This document shows, one piece after another, positions 1 through 10,480 of a stretch of DNA of 64,000 nt. The translations under genes and the position numbers were made by a program. The stretch comes from Petrolisthes cinctipes (Eukaryota; Arthropoda; Malacostraca; Decapoda; Porcellanidae), in assembly GCA_033782935.1 (NCBI GenBank), contig JAWQEG010000726.1:124001-188000 (forward strand), read 5' to 3'. Every line of letters begins with the position of its first letter. Within the stretch, counting starts at the first letter, position 1. The notes under the pieces were generated by a model. It did no database searches and had not been told where the DNA came from. It saw only the letters and a program-made list of their open reading frames with translations.

Positions 1-462
1 TCCTTCAATAACAACCTGCTATAGTGTTGACGGTCATCAACAACAAACAATGTTGTCATTGTACAAAAATTAATTGTTTTATTTCAATTCTCATATGAAT
101 GCCATTCTAAAATATTTCGTTTAGAGTTTCTTAAAGATTATTTTAACGTATTAATTAATTAAACGGATTATCATTATTTTATTCCGTTTTTTTCTTGAAC
201 AATAATGCAAACACTTGTAATACATTATATTAGGTACATATAATTATAGGATAAAGAATACAACTTGGTTAAAAAAAACTATTTTTTATTTTAAATACTT
301 TAATTAATAAAACATTCTTTATTGATTATGAAGACAATTAAATATAATGAGTCCTCTTAGTAAAGAATACAATTATAATAAGCTCTTTAAACTAAGAACA
401 CAAATAACAATATTTATATATTTGGGTAACTTAATACAATAAATCTATAAACAAAATATATA
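1..462. other. AT-rich intergenic stretch
   Basis: This is very AT-rich sequence with short homopolymer runs. I see no gene, RNA or clear transposon end in it. Confidence 0.6.
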
Positions 463-771
463 CATTATTATAAAATATAAGTAATATTAACATTATTATA
501 AAATGAAAGTAATATTAACATTATTATAAAATAAAAGTAATATTAACATTATTATAAAATAAAAGTAATATTAACATTATTATAAAATAAAAGTAATATT
601 AACATTATTATAAAATTAAGGTAATATTAACATTATTATAAAATAAAGTAATATTAACGTTATTATAAAATAAAAGTAATATTAACATTATTATAAAATA
701 AAAGTAATATTAACATTATTATAAAATAAAAGTAATATTAACATTATTATAAAATAAAAGTAATATTAATA
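463..771. repeat. 28-bp AT-rich tandem array
   Basis: About eleven head-to-tail copies of a 28-bp unit built around gtaatattaacattattata are present, with a few 1-2 base variants. A single stray copy lies at about 868-901. The unit has no coding content. Confidence 0.9.
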
Positions 772-1299
772 TGTCCTTAATATAATACTATATTACAGAG
801 CTACTGTAATACTATTATTACAGTAATTAAATACCTGAATACATAGAGTGGTTTGTTGTTTAGAAAATAAATACATTATTATAAAATAAAAGTAATATTA
901 ATGTGTCCACAGTGCAATACAACAAAACTCACAATACTTAGATTATCCATGCATTACGAAAAAAGAATATATATAAGAATTTTAATTACCCACAAAATTA
1001 TTAGACAGAAAATAATATACTGTACAATTTGTCCAATGAAAATAAAAATATTTTCTGCTCCAAAACTATAATAACAAAAATGAAAACATTCGATAATCTA
1101 TATATTTTATCCATATAGAAAATATTATATTTGATTTCCAAACATTATGGTATTTAAAATAAGAGTAGATTTACCTCATAGAAAACACGTATCAGTAAAA
1201 AAAAAAATATATATAGGCCTATGCCTGTATTATTTATCATGCACTACTAAAATTAAAGTTGCTGTTTACCAAAGTTCATTGTATGTAGCAAAATTAATG
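772..1299. other. AT-rich sequence downstream of the RFX-type gene
   Basis: Apart from one isolated copy of the preceding 28-bp unit, I see no gene or element. It lies 3' of the minus-strand gene at 1439-2611 and may include its 3' untranslated region. Several AATAAA-like strings occur, but the base composition makes them uninformative. Confidence 0.5.
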
Positions 1300-1304
1300 A
1301 ATTA

Positions 1305-1520
1305 GGAAGGTCTGTGTTGACTGAGTGATGATATAAAGTTGAACAAATCTGTTACGTCATCAGGAGTAACAAGGTCTGTGTTGACTGAGTGATGATATAA
1401 AGTTGAACAAATCTGTCAGGTCTTCAGGTGAATCAGGACTAACAAGGTCTGTGTTGACTGAGTGATGATATAAAGTTGAACAAGTCTGTCAGGTCATCAG
1501 GTGAATCAGGATTGATAAGG
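1305..1520. repeat. Tandem repeat spanning the 3' end of the RFX-type gene
   Basis: The string ctgagtgatgatataaagtt recurs at 1321, 1385 and 1458, so units are about 64-73 bp. The third copy lies inside the reading frame of the neighbouring gene and encodes its last residues. The other two lie beyond its stop codon. The array therefore straddles the coding end, suggesting that the C-terminus grows and shrinks by repeat expansion. Confidence 0.8.
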
Positions 1521-2611
1521 TCTGTTAGGTTATCAGGTGTTAGGTCATCAGGTGAGTCAGGAATGATAAGGTCTGTTAGGTCATCAGGTGAGTCAGGAAT
1601 GATAAGGTCTGTTTCCAGTAGAGGTGATTCAGAGTTTAGCAAGTCTGTCATTTCATCAGGTGATAGAAGGTTTAGCAAATCTATCAGCTCTGTCTCATCA
1701 AGAGGTGATCCAGAGTTGGCTAAGACTGTCTCTTGAACTGGTGATCCTGGGGTGGGCATGACTGTCTCCTGAACGGGTGATTCAGTGTTGGTCAGAGGTA
1801 ATCCAGGGTTGGTCATTACTGTCTCCTGAACGGGTGATTCAGTGTTGGTCAGAGGTAATCCAGGGTTGGTCATTACTGTCTCCTCAAAAGGTGATCTAGG
1901 GTTGGTCATTACTGTCTCCTGAAGGTGTGATACAGTGTTGGAATGATCCGTCTCCAACAGAGGAGAGGAAGGATACTGTATCATGTACTCCACTTCCACC
2001 TCCACTACAATCTCCTCCACTTCACCATGTAGCTGGTTCATTGTAAACTCAGGAAGGGTTAGACGCCTCATACCAACATAGACATAGACTTGGTTGTATT
2101 TCCTTCCCACTCTGGCACTCGCCCATACGCCCATCTTGCCGAGGAACCTGCCAAAGTTGACAATGGAGACGACGGGACAGCCATGGTCGGCACAAAACTG
2201 TTTGTAGTGGGAGTAGAGTTGAGGTCTGGTAATTTTGTCTTCTGCTCCTCCAGTCATCTCATAATTCTCCAACAAGAACAAACTCAGCTCCTTCATTCCT
2301 TTACATCCTTTGTCATTACTCTTGGGTTCATACTTAATTCCAACATAGACATATTTCTGGTTATTCTTTGGGCCTATCCTGGCACCCGCCCTCACGCCCA
2401 ACTTGGCTAGGAACCTTCCAATACTGACAGTGGAGGCGACTTGGTATCCACGAGGCTGGCAGAAGTCAGTGTATCTACATACAAGTTCATCTCTTGACAT
2501 TCGGTCATTTACACATCCAGTAATATTACACTGATGTTCTACAAACTCGTACAGACTTTCTCGGCCAGTGAACTTGTGTGTTTTATTGTTGATTTTCATT
2601 GTTGTATCCAT
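1439..2611 (-). CDS. Protein with two tandem RFX-type winged-helix DNA-binding domains and an acidic repetitive tail
   Basis: The predicted protein is 390 aa, starting at the ATG at 2611. An in-frame GTG 18 nt upstream is not a plausible eukaryotic start. Domain 1 (about residues 20-95) and domain 2 (about 108-185) each follow the RFX pattern: an aromatic/NYE-like helix, LYxHYxxFC, a FGRFLxKxG recognition-helix region, and a wing of the form RxGxxxNQxYVYVG. RFX proteins bind X-box DNA through this domain, normally with one copy per chain plus a dimerisation region. Here there are two copies, and I see no RFX dimerisation domain. The tail (about 210-390) is Ser/Pro/Thr- and acid-rich with repeats such as NPGLPLTNTESP and DSPDDLTDL, and includes an LIDLLNLL-like hydrophobic-acidic stretch that could be an activation region. 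The gene is single-exon as seen and is driven by the promoter at 2820-3045. Function is inferred from fold only. Confidence 0.75.
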   Translation of the reverse strand: MDTTMKINNKTHKFTGRESLYEFVEHQCNITGCVNDRMSRDELVCRYTDFCQPRGYQVASTVSIGRFLAKLGVRAGARIGPKNNQKYVYVGIKYEPKSNDKGCKGMKELSLFLLENYEMTGGAEDKITRPQLYSHYKQFCADHGCPVVSIVNFGRFLGKMGVWASARVGRKYNQVYVYVGMRRLTLPEFTMNQLHGEVEEIVVEVEVEYMIQYPSSPLLETDHSNTVSHLQETVMTNPRSPFEETVMTNPGLPLTNTESPVQETVMTNPGLPLTNTESPVQETVMPTPGSPVQETVLANSGSPLDETELIDLLNLLSPDEMTDLLNSESPLLETDLIIPDSPDDLTDLIIPDSPDDLTPDNLTDLINPDSPDDLTDLFNFISSLSQHRPC

Positions 2612-2819
2612 AGTGACAATCTTATACACACTTGGTGACTTGACTCTTATTTTATCAATATTTTATTGATTTTCTTCTTACAAATTCCTTCAGTCACTTA
2701 TTTAATGTTTGTTTAATCCTTATTATGTGTTAATGTTGTTTGTTGGTATCCAATTGCAGTGCCTGAGTGAAAGATAACTGGAGTGTAGTTGAGTACGTCT
2801 CTCAGTTTCAAGGTTCAAG

Positions 2820-3045
2820 GATGCAATGATGTAATACACATGCGCACATTCCTTTTATAGCCAAGATGCTGATCATAGTCTAGTCACGTGACTTTATATC
2901 AACCAATCAGATTGAAATATTTGAATTTCAAATCTCCATATTAACCAATCAGGTGCAAGGATTGTGAATTTAAATATTCATAATTGATAGCCTAGCCAAT
3001 GAGGTTCAAGAGTTTAAATTTGAACTGAGCATTGTGATTGGACAA
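2820..3045 (-). promoter_or_regulatory. TATA/E-box/multi-CCAAT promoter of the RFX-type gene
   Basis: Read on the minus strand, a TATAAAAGG box lies at 2851-2859 and the start is expected near 2828. Upstream are a CACGTG palindrome (2885-2890), three inverted CCAAT boxes (plus-strand CCAAT at 2903, 2945 and 2996) and one forward CCAAT (plus-strand ATTGG at 3037). The same elements with nearly the same spacing precede the kinase gene (14102-14299). CCAAT boxes are classically bound by NF-Y; that is family knowledge, not shown here. The 5' leader at 2612-2793 matches the leader of the broken copy at 11520-11672. Confidence 0.7.
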
Positions 3046-3054
3046 GACGACTTT

Positions 3055-3245
3055 GTTATTAAAAAGAAAAAAAATAATATTTGAGTGTCAAAATAGTCAT
3101 TTTCCATTTAACTAATACACCAATTAATTTTTAATTAAATAATATCAAGTTTGATATGAATAATGAAGTAAATAAAATCAATTTTATAATGAATTATTGT
3201 CAAAGTGAAAACTGATCAATCATGTTACAACATGATTATTACGGA
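3055..3245. repeat. Promoter-upstream segment duplicated near 14.3-14.8 kb
   Basis: Strings such as ttttccattt, caccaattaattt, gaagtaaataaaatcaattt and gattat reappear in the same order at 14600-14795, and more weakly at 14316-14500. The duplication linking the RFX-type gene to the kinase gene therefore extends beyond the promoter itself. Confidence 0.65.
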
Positions 3246-3267
3246 ATATCATTATATGTGTATTTGT

Positions 3268-3268
3268 T

Positions 3269-3311
<43 letters not shown>

Positions 3312-3339
3312 CACAGGGAATATCATAATATCCGTAGTT

Positions 3340-3384
<45 letters not shown>

Positions 3385-3456
3385 GCACACAGGGAATATC
3401 TGTAGTTGTATTATTATTATTATATACACACAGGGAATATCATAATATCCGTAGTT

Positions 3457-3495
<39 letters not shown>

Positions 3496-3593
3496 GCACA
3501 CAGGGAATATCTGTAGTTGTATTATTATTATTATATACACACAGGGAATATCATAATATCTGTAGTTGTTGTATTATTATTATATACACGTAG
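3268..3593. repeat. Composite (ATT)n microsatellite / minisatellite
   Basis: Runs of ATT alternate with a short spacer containing acacagggaatatc and, in every second unit, ataatatccgtag. Long frames readable through it are low-complexity artefacts. Confidence 0.9.
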
Positions 3594-3611
3594 GTCAACG
3601 AAATGTGTTGG

Positions 3612-3721
3612 ACACACACACACACACACACACACACAGGCAGCGACGGACACGTCATTATAATTATAATTAGTAGCCTTGGTCTATGTATTGGACTACC
3701 GTAATGACACACACACACACA
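3612..3721. repeat. Two CA microsatellites
   Basis: (CA)n tracts lie at about 3612-3638 and 3705-3721, separated by unremarkable sequence. Confidence 0.85.
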
Positions 3722-4316
3722 CCTATTATATATATATTATAATAGAACATAAAACTGATTTGATATGATTATTTACCATAATATATGATAAAGTAATATA
3801 GGCCTACAATATATAACGTAAACACATTTATTGTCAGTGAAAATTAGCCAAGTAAAATGTTATGTTTATACGTAACTTGTTACCAAAGTAAATATTATAT
3901 CCAGATTAATTAAGCAAACGTGTGAAAAATAATGATTAATATTACTATGGACATGTGAAAAAAGAAAGCCATGAATGACAACTGTTTATAATGGCTACAA
4001 TAACTCACATTATCTGCTCTAAGATATAAGATATTATTTCCTTTGTTAGGTTTAATAATTGAATTGAATAAGGTCACAGCGGCAATAGAAATCTTGCCAA
4101 ACATAATCAAAGTTAGATTATAATTTGTTGGTTTGGTTAGGTTGGATTTAGTGGTGGAGGTTTATTTGACTTAATTAATCTCCAAAACATTTTGTGTCCA
4201 ATTTAGGTAACTGAATTTATTAAATATTATCGAGACAAGTGTATAAATGGTTTTACAAAGCGGAGAAAGAGATATATATAATCAAACCGTGTTGGGCTAC
4301 TATGAATACTAATCCA
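3722..4316. other. Intergenic sequence without recognised content
   Basis: A 66-codon minus-strand frame at 3910-4110 has no recognisable motif and I do not call it a gene. Nothing else stands out. Confidence 0.5.
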
Positions 4317-5032
4317 TTTCAGGGACCGTGAGTCATCGTTTTTCGTAAATATCTTTCCAACTAATTAATTGATCGGAATGATACTTTGACACAATGTACA
4401 AGACACCTTCCGCTAATTTCTGGTAATATAGGACATTGCCAAATGATGTTATTGAAGGCGTTTACTCTTGACACACATGACGTTGTCTATCATCACCAAC
4501 ATAATTATGTATATGAACATCCATTATCCCCCATCCCGTGATCCTGTCCCTACCTACCCTACCTCCCTCCCTGTCCACTTTTATTATGTTATAATAATTA
4601 ATAGCTGATGTCATAAATATGTTGGTACTTGTAGAATCTGTGTTTATTTTATTATTATTATTGTATATAAACAGGATTAGCCTTGGCTAAAGAAGGTATG
4701 ACCTTCACCCTATTCACACAATATAATGTACTGTACCTAAGCCTACTATTACGATCTATTAATTCCTTTATCCCCCGGGGGGTATTGACATGTTTACTAC
4801 GAGCAGGTAACATAAGGTAACCAAAAATATATCACACAGTTTAACTTACAAACCAGTATATAATCAACACTACATAATAGGATGGTAAGGGAATTATGAA
4901 ATTTCTCTCATATTATAATCATAATAGGCCTAGGTGGAAAAATGATGCAAACGATTAAGCATTTCACATAAAGTTTATCCATATCCTTGGTTACTATTAA
5001 TTAAAGAACAAATCATCCTGGGAATCACTCTC

Positions 5033-5605
5033 CATGTTGATAATTACGGGATGTACACATTTGTAGATGTTATTAGTACACCAGTACTCGTCCTTCAAGT
5101 CTCACTACACCTTCCCATGTTGATAATTACGGGATGTACACCAGTACTCATCCTTCAAGTCTCATTACACCTTCCCATGTTGATAATTACGGGATGTACA
5201 ACAGTACTCATCCTTCAAGTCTCATTACACCTTCCCATGTTGATAATTATGGGATGTACAACAGTAGGCTACTCATCCTTCAAGTCTCATTACACCTTCC
5301 CATGTTGATAATTACGGGATGTACAACAGTACTCATCCTTCAAGTCTCATTACACCTTCCCATGTTGATAATTACGGGATGTACAACAGTACTCATCCTT
5401 CAAGTCTCATTACACCTTCCCATGTTGATAATTATGGGATGTACAACAGTAGGCTACTCATCCTTCAAGTCTCATTACACCTTCCCATGTTGATAATTAC
5501 GGGATGTACAACAGTACTCATCCTTCAAGTCTCATTACACCTTCCCATGTTGATAATTACGGGATGTACAACAGTAAGCTACTCATCCTTCAAGTCTCAT
5601 TACAC
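5033..5605. repeat. 60-bp minisatellite inside the foldback element
   Basis: Nine copies begin catgttgataatta, at about 5033, 5118, 5178, 5238, 5301, 5361, 5421, 5486 and 5546. Most are 60 bp. Two or three carry an extra 5-6 bases (taggct or similar), giving a higher-order pattern. Because the period is a multiple of three, three frames stay open; I treat them as artefacts. Confidence 0.92.
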
Positions 5606-6081
5606 CTTCCCACACCTTCATTGTTGTAATAAGCTTGGCTTCCTTTATCCTGGCCTGCAGATCTTCCTCAGTTAATTGTTGCAGTGAGGAATGTATACGT
5701 GTGTTTTTATGGAACCCCAGACCAACACCAATAGACTCTAGTATTATATTAGTCTTGCCCCAGACCTGACTCACCACGTTGGCAAGAGTTAACCATTATT
5801 AGGCTATGGACGTTAGGTCAAACCTCGCTATATCATATTCATATATGCACTTTCAAATTATCTGCTACTATTGAATAATATAATGGTAAACTGTATTTTA
5901 TTGCATATTGTATATTACATACAGATAATGGGGGGGGGGGGAATAATGAGAGAAAAAGTGAGAGTGATGGAGAGAGAACGGATGGAATAGGGGTAGCCTA
6001 GCGGACGTTGGAATGTATAGATTAGTCCTGGCGACACATGCCACTTTGCCTTTAAATGTCAAGAGTAAACACCTTCACTAA

Positions 6082-7717
6082 AGGCGGGGTCACACGAGTC
6101 ATTTTTTCGTCAATGTTTCACCGTCAATATTATTATTCACCGTCAATTTTAACTGTGTCAGGTCACACGAGCTAGTCGAGATTTGAGAATATTTCGTCAA
6201 TTCGGTGTCACGTGAGCATCGGAGGGAGTGGTAGCCTAAAACATTTTTCGGACCAAAGAGGCCTTATTTATTTCATCTTAATAAGTTTTATCATGATTTC
6301 ATTATTTATGTGATGTTATATAACGTACATTGAATCATATTTTCAATGCAGAGGGATAATACCAGGCCCCTACAAATAATATTAGACGAAATATGATTAA
6401 TATCTTTTGGAGGTTATGTAAATTGCAAGCCTTAGCATTTCCCTACATTTCACGGATTTTCTTCTTATACAGGCCTGGTATTATCCCTCTGCATTGAAAA
6501 TAAGATTCAATGTACGATATAGAACATCACATAAATAGTGCAATAATCATAAAACTTATTAAGATGAAATAAATAAGGCCTCTTTGGTCCGAAAACATAT
6601 TAGGCTACCACTCCCTCCGACGCTCACCGCCATTTAACAACACAAGTTAAAATAGTTTTTATCAGTATTCATTGTACTTTACTGAGATCATACACAGCAT
6701 ACTTTATACAACAAAATATACTCAAAATTATATTTTATATATCTCTGGTGTAAGTTAATGCTATACATCACGATACACCCTGTAGCCTATACTGGCTCCT
6801 AAAGCAACGTGTCCAAACTTCTTATATCTCAGATGTTTTGATCTATTTTACCATAAATAAAGTATCTGACACGTTATTATGTTTTTAATATAACAAATAT
6901 TATTATATAATTGCCAAATGACAAAGGAAAACTGTAAAGTAGGGAAAATACGGCTGGTTGTTCATTAGGCTACGGAGGTGCTGTATCGTTCGAATCCATT
7001 CATTTTAGGTCAAGGTACACCGTAAATATAAATTAAGAAAAGTTAAAACATGTTATTTTTTTGTAATTTTGATTATTTTTTTAACAAGATTCAATACAAT
7101 TTGCAAATCTAAAGTCTGCAATAGCCTCAAGAAGTAACTAAAGAAGTTAAGGATAACGACCAAGTCAGAGCTATGACGGAAGAACGAACACAGTGTTGGC
7201 AGGAAGACCAACACCACCTCTCTCCCGTTGGCTAGCATAGTACCTTCTAACTTTTTACTCTATTTAGGTATTAGTTTCTTTGTTTGTAGGTGTGTCACTG
7301 TGTTGGAACAGAGAGGTATCAGAGGTCTGGGTTCACAGTACTTTGTTGTTATTTGTCATAACAATAACGACAAGAACAATACAGCAGTAGGATCTGAGGG
7401 GGTAAATATGTCGTCGTCGTTGATGAACTTTATTTGTTTTCCTGCCAAGCGGGACTTCCACAGCCACTTTCTGCTGCATCCTTTTGGTCAATTTTTATCA
7501 TTTCAACAGCACACTTGTATTTTAATGTAATTTTCTAGGCTTAATAACATTACAGATGGATCATCAGCGGCCATATTTGTTCTCGATATCGTCAACACTT
7601 GACGCGCAGGATCGTGTCGTGAAAATTGACGAAATCTCGTCAATTTAAGCCAAAATTTAACCGAGTTGATATTGACGGTGAAAAATTGACGAAAAAATGA
7701 CTCGTGTGACCCCGCCT
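6082..7717. mobile_element. Non-autonomous PIF/Harbinger-like DNA element nested in a foldback arm
   Basis: The terminal inverted repeats are about 48 bp: 6082-6130 starting AGGCGGGGTCACACGAGTCA, and the inverted match at 7669-7717. Both ends are flanked by TAA (6079-6081 and 7718-7720), the three-base TWA duplication typical of PIF/Harbinger. Removing the element and one TAA rejoins the interrupted arm of the host foldback element, confirming the boundaries. No transposase or Myb-like protein is readable inside. The interior holds a long inverted repeat (6213-6627). Confidence 0.75.
6213..6627. repeat. Internal inverted repeat, arms of about 155 bp
   Basis: The left arm 6213-6366 and right arm 6472-6627 are near-perfect reverse complements around a loop of about 105 bp. 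They include ggagggagtggtagcct, gaccaaagaggcc and gagggataataccaggcc. The pair may be a separate palindromic insertion or the original core of the surrounding element. Confidence 0.85.
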
Positions 7718-7964
7718 TAACACACATTGGCAATGTCATATGTTACAAAAAATTAGCGGAAGGTGTCTTGTACACTGTGTCAAAGTACCATTCCGATAAA
7801 TTAATTTGAAAGATAGGCTATTTGAGAAAAACAATGACTCACTGTCTCTGAATTGGCTATATAATAATAATAGGCCTAATACCCTAACCATATGTTACTC
7901 TCACTACGGTGGTTGGGTAGATGAATAGAAGATGGAGAGTAGAAAGAAGAGTTTTTCTGCACTA

Positions 7965-8195
7965 CGGTATTGACTATTTATAGATAACTTGTAACTTTTC
8001 AAGGTCAACGTTATAGAAAGGAATCTTATTTACTGTACTAAACATTCTCTTCAAGACTTGGCTTACTACTGTACCGTATATGTTACTCTCACTAAGGTAC
8101 GGTATAAACTATTTATAGATAACTTGTAACATTTCAAAGTCAAGGTTATAGAAAGGAGTCTTATTTACTTTGCTAAACTTTCTCTTCAAGGATAT
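7965..8195. repeat. Tandem duplication of about 132 bp
   Basis: The stretch containing ctatttatagataacttgta and ggttatagaaagga occurs twice in direct orientation (about 7970 and 8105). It has no coding content. Confidence 0.8.
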
Positions 8196-8765
8196 ATAGT
8201 ATGTTATTTATATCGTGACTAATATAATGCATCTATTCCCTTCTAAGCAATATGACCTTAGATACATTTAACCGTTCTAAGTACTGAAATATGTAAATTT
8301 GTTGTGTATTCTGTTGCATTACATTTGCCATGAAAATATATTAGGGAAGTAATTTTTTCCACTATAAAAATAATGAATATAGTTAACCTAGTAAAAGCAC
8401 ACCTCCTCATAAGGACCATTAGGTTTGTTGTGTGATGGTCCTTTGTATTCCTTTGTATTAATTTGTAATGTGACCTTTGTTGTTTATTACCTAATGTGTG
8501 TATTATCTAAGCTGTATATTACCTTAGCTGGATATTTTAGCAGTATATTTTCCTAGCTGTATAGCCGAAGGTAATATACCTTCGTTGTATATTATTTTAG
8601 CTGTATGATATTGCTCTATATTATTATTAACCTCAGCTATAACTGTATTCAGCTTTTTTAGCTCCATATCAGTTAATATTTTTCATTACCACACTGTTTT
8701 CTTATGAGTCAGTCAATAATATAATTTTATTGTTTTGTTCAGAAGATATAATCCATCCTTTGTGT
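8196..8765. other. AT-rich sequence with degenerate 'agctgtatatta' repeats
   Basis: Between about 8500 and 8650, strings such as agctgtatatta recur imperfectly. I see no gene. Confidence 0.5.
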
Positions 8766-8776
8766 CACTCTAGGCA

Positions 8777-8990
8777 TCCCGTAGGGGGGTATTGCCTGCA
8801 TTAGTAATGTGGGTAATACTTTAAGGGTTTGGGCGCCCCTTCGGCCCCAGCCACTAACTTTTAGTTCTTCAATTGTCCCTCTTTTCTTTCTATTTCCTTC
8901 CTACTTGCTGTCTCACCTCTATCACCTTTTTTCTGGCGCTATATGACCTCGCGGTTGCGGCGCCTAATATCAATAAATTAATCAATCAAT
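8777..8990 (+). mobile_element. 214-bp SINE with perfect 11-bp target-site duplication
   Basis: The element starts tcccgtaggggggtattgcc and ends in an (AATC)n tail. It is flanked on both sides by CACTCTAGGCA (8766-8776 and 8991-9001). The first 150 bp match the head of the insertion at 33214-33706, which has a completely different 3' tail. The last 60 bp (ggcgctatatgacc and following) would then be the LINE-recognised tail. The head is not obviously tRNA-like by eye, so I do not assign a promoter class. Confidence 0.8.
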
Positions 8991-9001
8991 CACTCTAGGC
9001 A

Positions 9002-10084
9002 GCAGGTGACCCAAGCTATGATAGTAAAATACAAAATATTAGTAAAGTTTTGAAGTCATCTGACTATTATAGACTACTTTTGCTTGGATGGATTTTAATA
9101 CGGAAATATCAGAGCATAATAGTTATCATAATTATATACTACATAATTATCAGGTTGTAGAAATACACAACTTTATTATAATGATTGTTAACTTTATTTT
9201 AACACTAATCACATAAAATATACAATAAACAGAAAGTGTAGGTGATGTTCATTGTCACTGAAATAAAAAGATTTCATAAATATATAGGCTTTAAATTAGG
9301 TTAGACCTTTTTAATTAATGATACATATATAATAATCTGAGTTTATCATTAATATTTCTTTACTTTGACTTAATATTATAAAAATATATAGACTAGTGCT
9401 TTAGGTTAGACCTCTTTAATTAATGATACATATAATAATCTGAGTTTATCATTAATATTTCTTTACTTTGTCTTGATATTAAAGAAATATATAAACTAGT
9501 ACTTTAGGTTAGACCTCTTTAATTAATGATACATATAATAATCTAAGTTTTTTTATTAATATTTCTTTATTTTGGCTTAGTATGGATTAATATAAATGTA
9601 ACTACAAAAATATAATACAAAACCTTCCCAATATATTTATGTTCAGTAAACAATAGTAGTTTATTTTATACATTATCCAAGATTCAAAACAAAATATAGT
9701 ACGATGTTATCAAGAAAACTATTGTTTAATAAATCATTATTCCTTTAATAACAAATAAATGTAAAAGACAAAATATAGATTAATTTACTAATTTGTTCAA
9801 ACGTGAATATTAAAGATATGTGTAATATGAAGTAATTTATTGTTGTGATAATAAATAAACCTCATTAACATACCGTATAATACAATACTTAGTAACCATA
9901 GCTATGTATAACCATATATACTGTATTTATAACATTTGTTCAAGTTAAAGCAATAAAGAAAACTAAACCAGGAATAATATTAAAACCATTCCTTAAAGGA
10001 TTTCCTTATTAACACATAGAATACATAAGTTACAGTATAGCTTAGTAGAAATAGAAGTATAATTCCTGTATATTTTATACAGAG
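9002..10084. other. AT-rich intergenic sequence with a triplicated 104-bp unit
   Basis: Between about 9290 and 9600 a unit of about 104 bp containing ttaggttagacctctttaat and gtttatcattaatatttctt occurs three times in direct orientation. The remainder is AT-rich with no gene visible. Confidence 0.65.
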
Positions 10085-10480
10085 AATGTAAGATAAAGTA
10101 AATCTTTATGAGAACTTAATATGAACACAAAAGTAACAAATACATACATCCTTCAATATTACTAATATTGGAACGAAACATTTATTAAGATAAGTAGGCA
10201 ATATTAGGCCTATGTAGGCTACACAGAATTTAAAATAAAGTAAATCTTTATGTAAACTTAATATGAACACAAAAGTAACAAATACATACATCCTTCAATA
10301 TTACTATTATTTTTTTATAGTGGAACGAAACATTTGTATATTAAATTAAGATAAGTAGGCAATATTATGAAGGCTACAGAGAATTTAAAATAAGGTAAAT
10401 CTTTATCTAAACTAAATGTGAATACATAAGTAACAAATAGGTAACATACTAGTGGAAGGAAATATTTATTAAGATTAGGC
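10085..10480. repeat. Three degenerate tandem copies, unit 135-150 bp, 3' of the broken RFX-type gene
   Basis: Units beginning near 10085, 10225 and 10390 share taaaataaggtaaatcttta, acacaaaagtaacaaataca and ggaacgaaacatttattaag. They lie just downstream of the stop codon of the minus-strand pseudogene and may derive from its 3' untranslated region. Confidence 0.8.

Larger units (their letters stand above)
4317..7852. mobile_element. Foldback DNA element with arms of about 175 bp, interrupted by a second element
   Basis: The left arm (about 4317-4492, starting cagggaccgtgagtcatcg) is an inverted match of the right arm. The right arm is now in two pieces, 6050-6081 and 7718-7852. Shared strings include caagacaccttccgctaatt, actttgacaca and tttactcttgaca. 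The break is exactly where the Harbinger-like element at 6082-7717 sits. Without that insertion the element is about 1.9 kb, and its interior holds a 60-bp minisatellite. I see no transposase, so it is probably non-autonomous. Target-site duplication and superfamily are unresolved. Confidence 0.7.

Noticed and set aside
3205..3593. Frames rich in Ile/Tyr/Leu that look like membrane proteins
   Set aside because: They are translations of (ATT)n microsatellite.
5051..5675. Three overlapping repeat-protein frames
   Set aside because: The 60-bp tandem unit keeps three frames open. There is no start context or domain.
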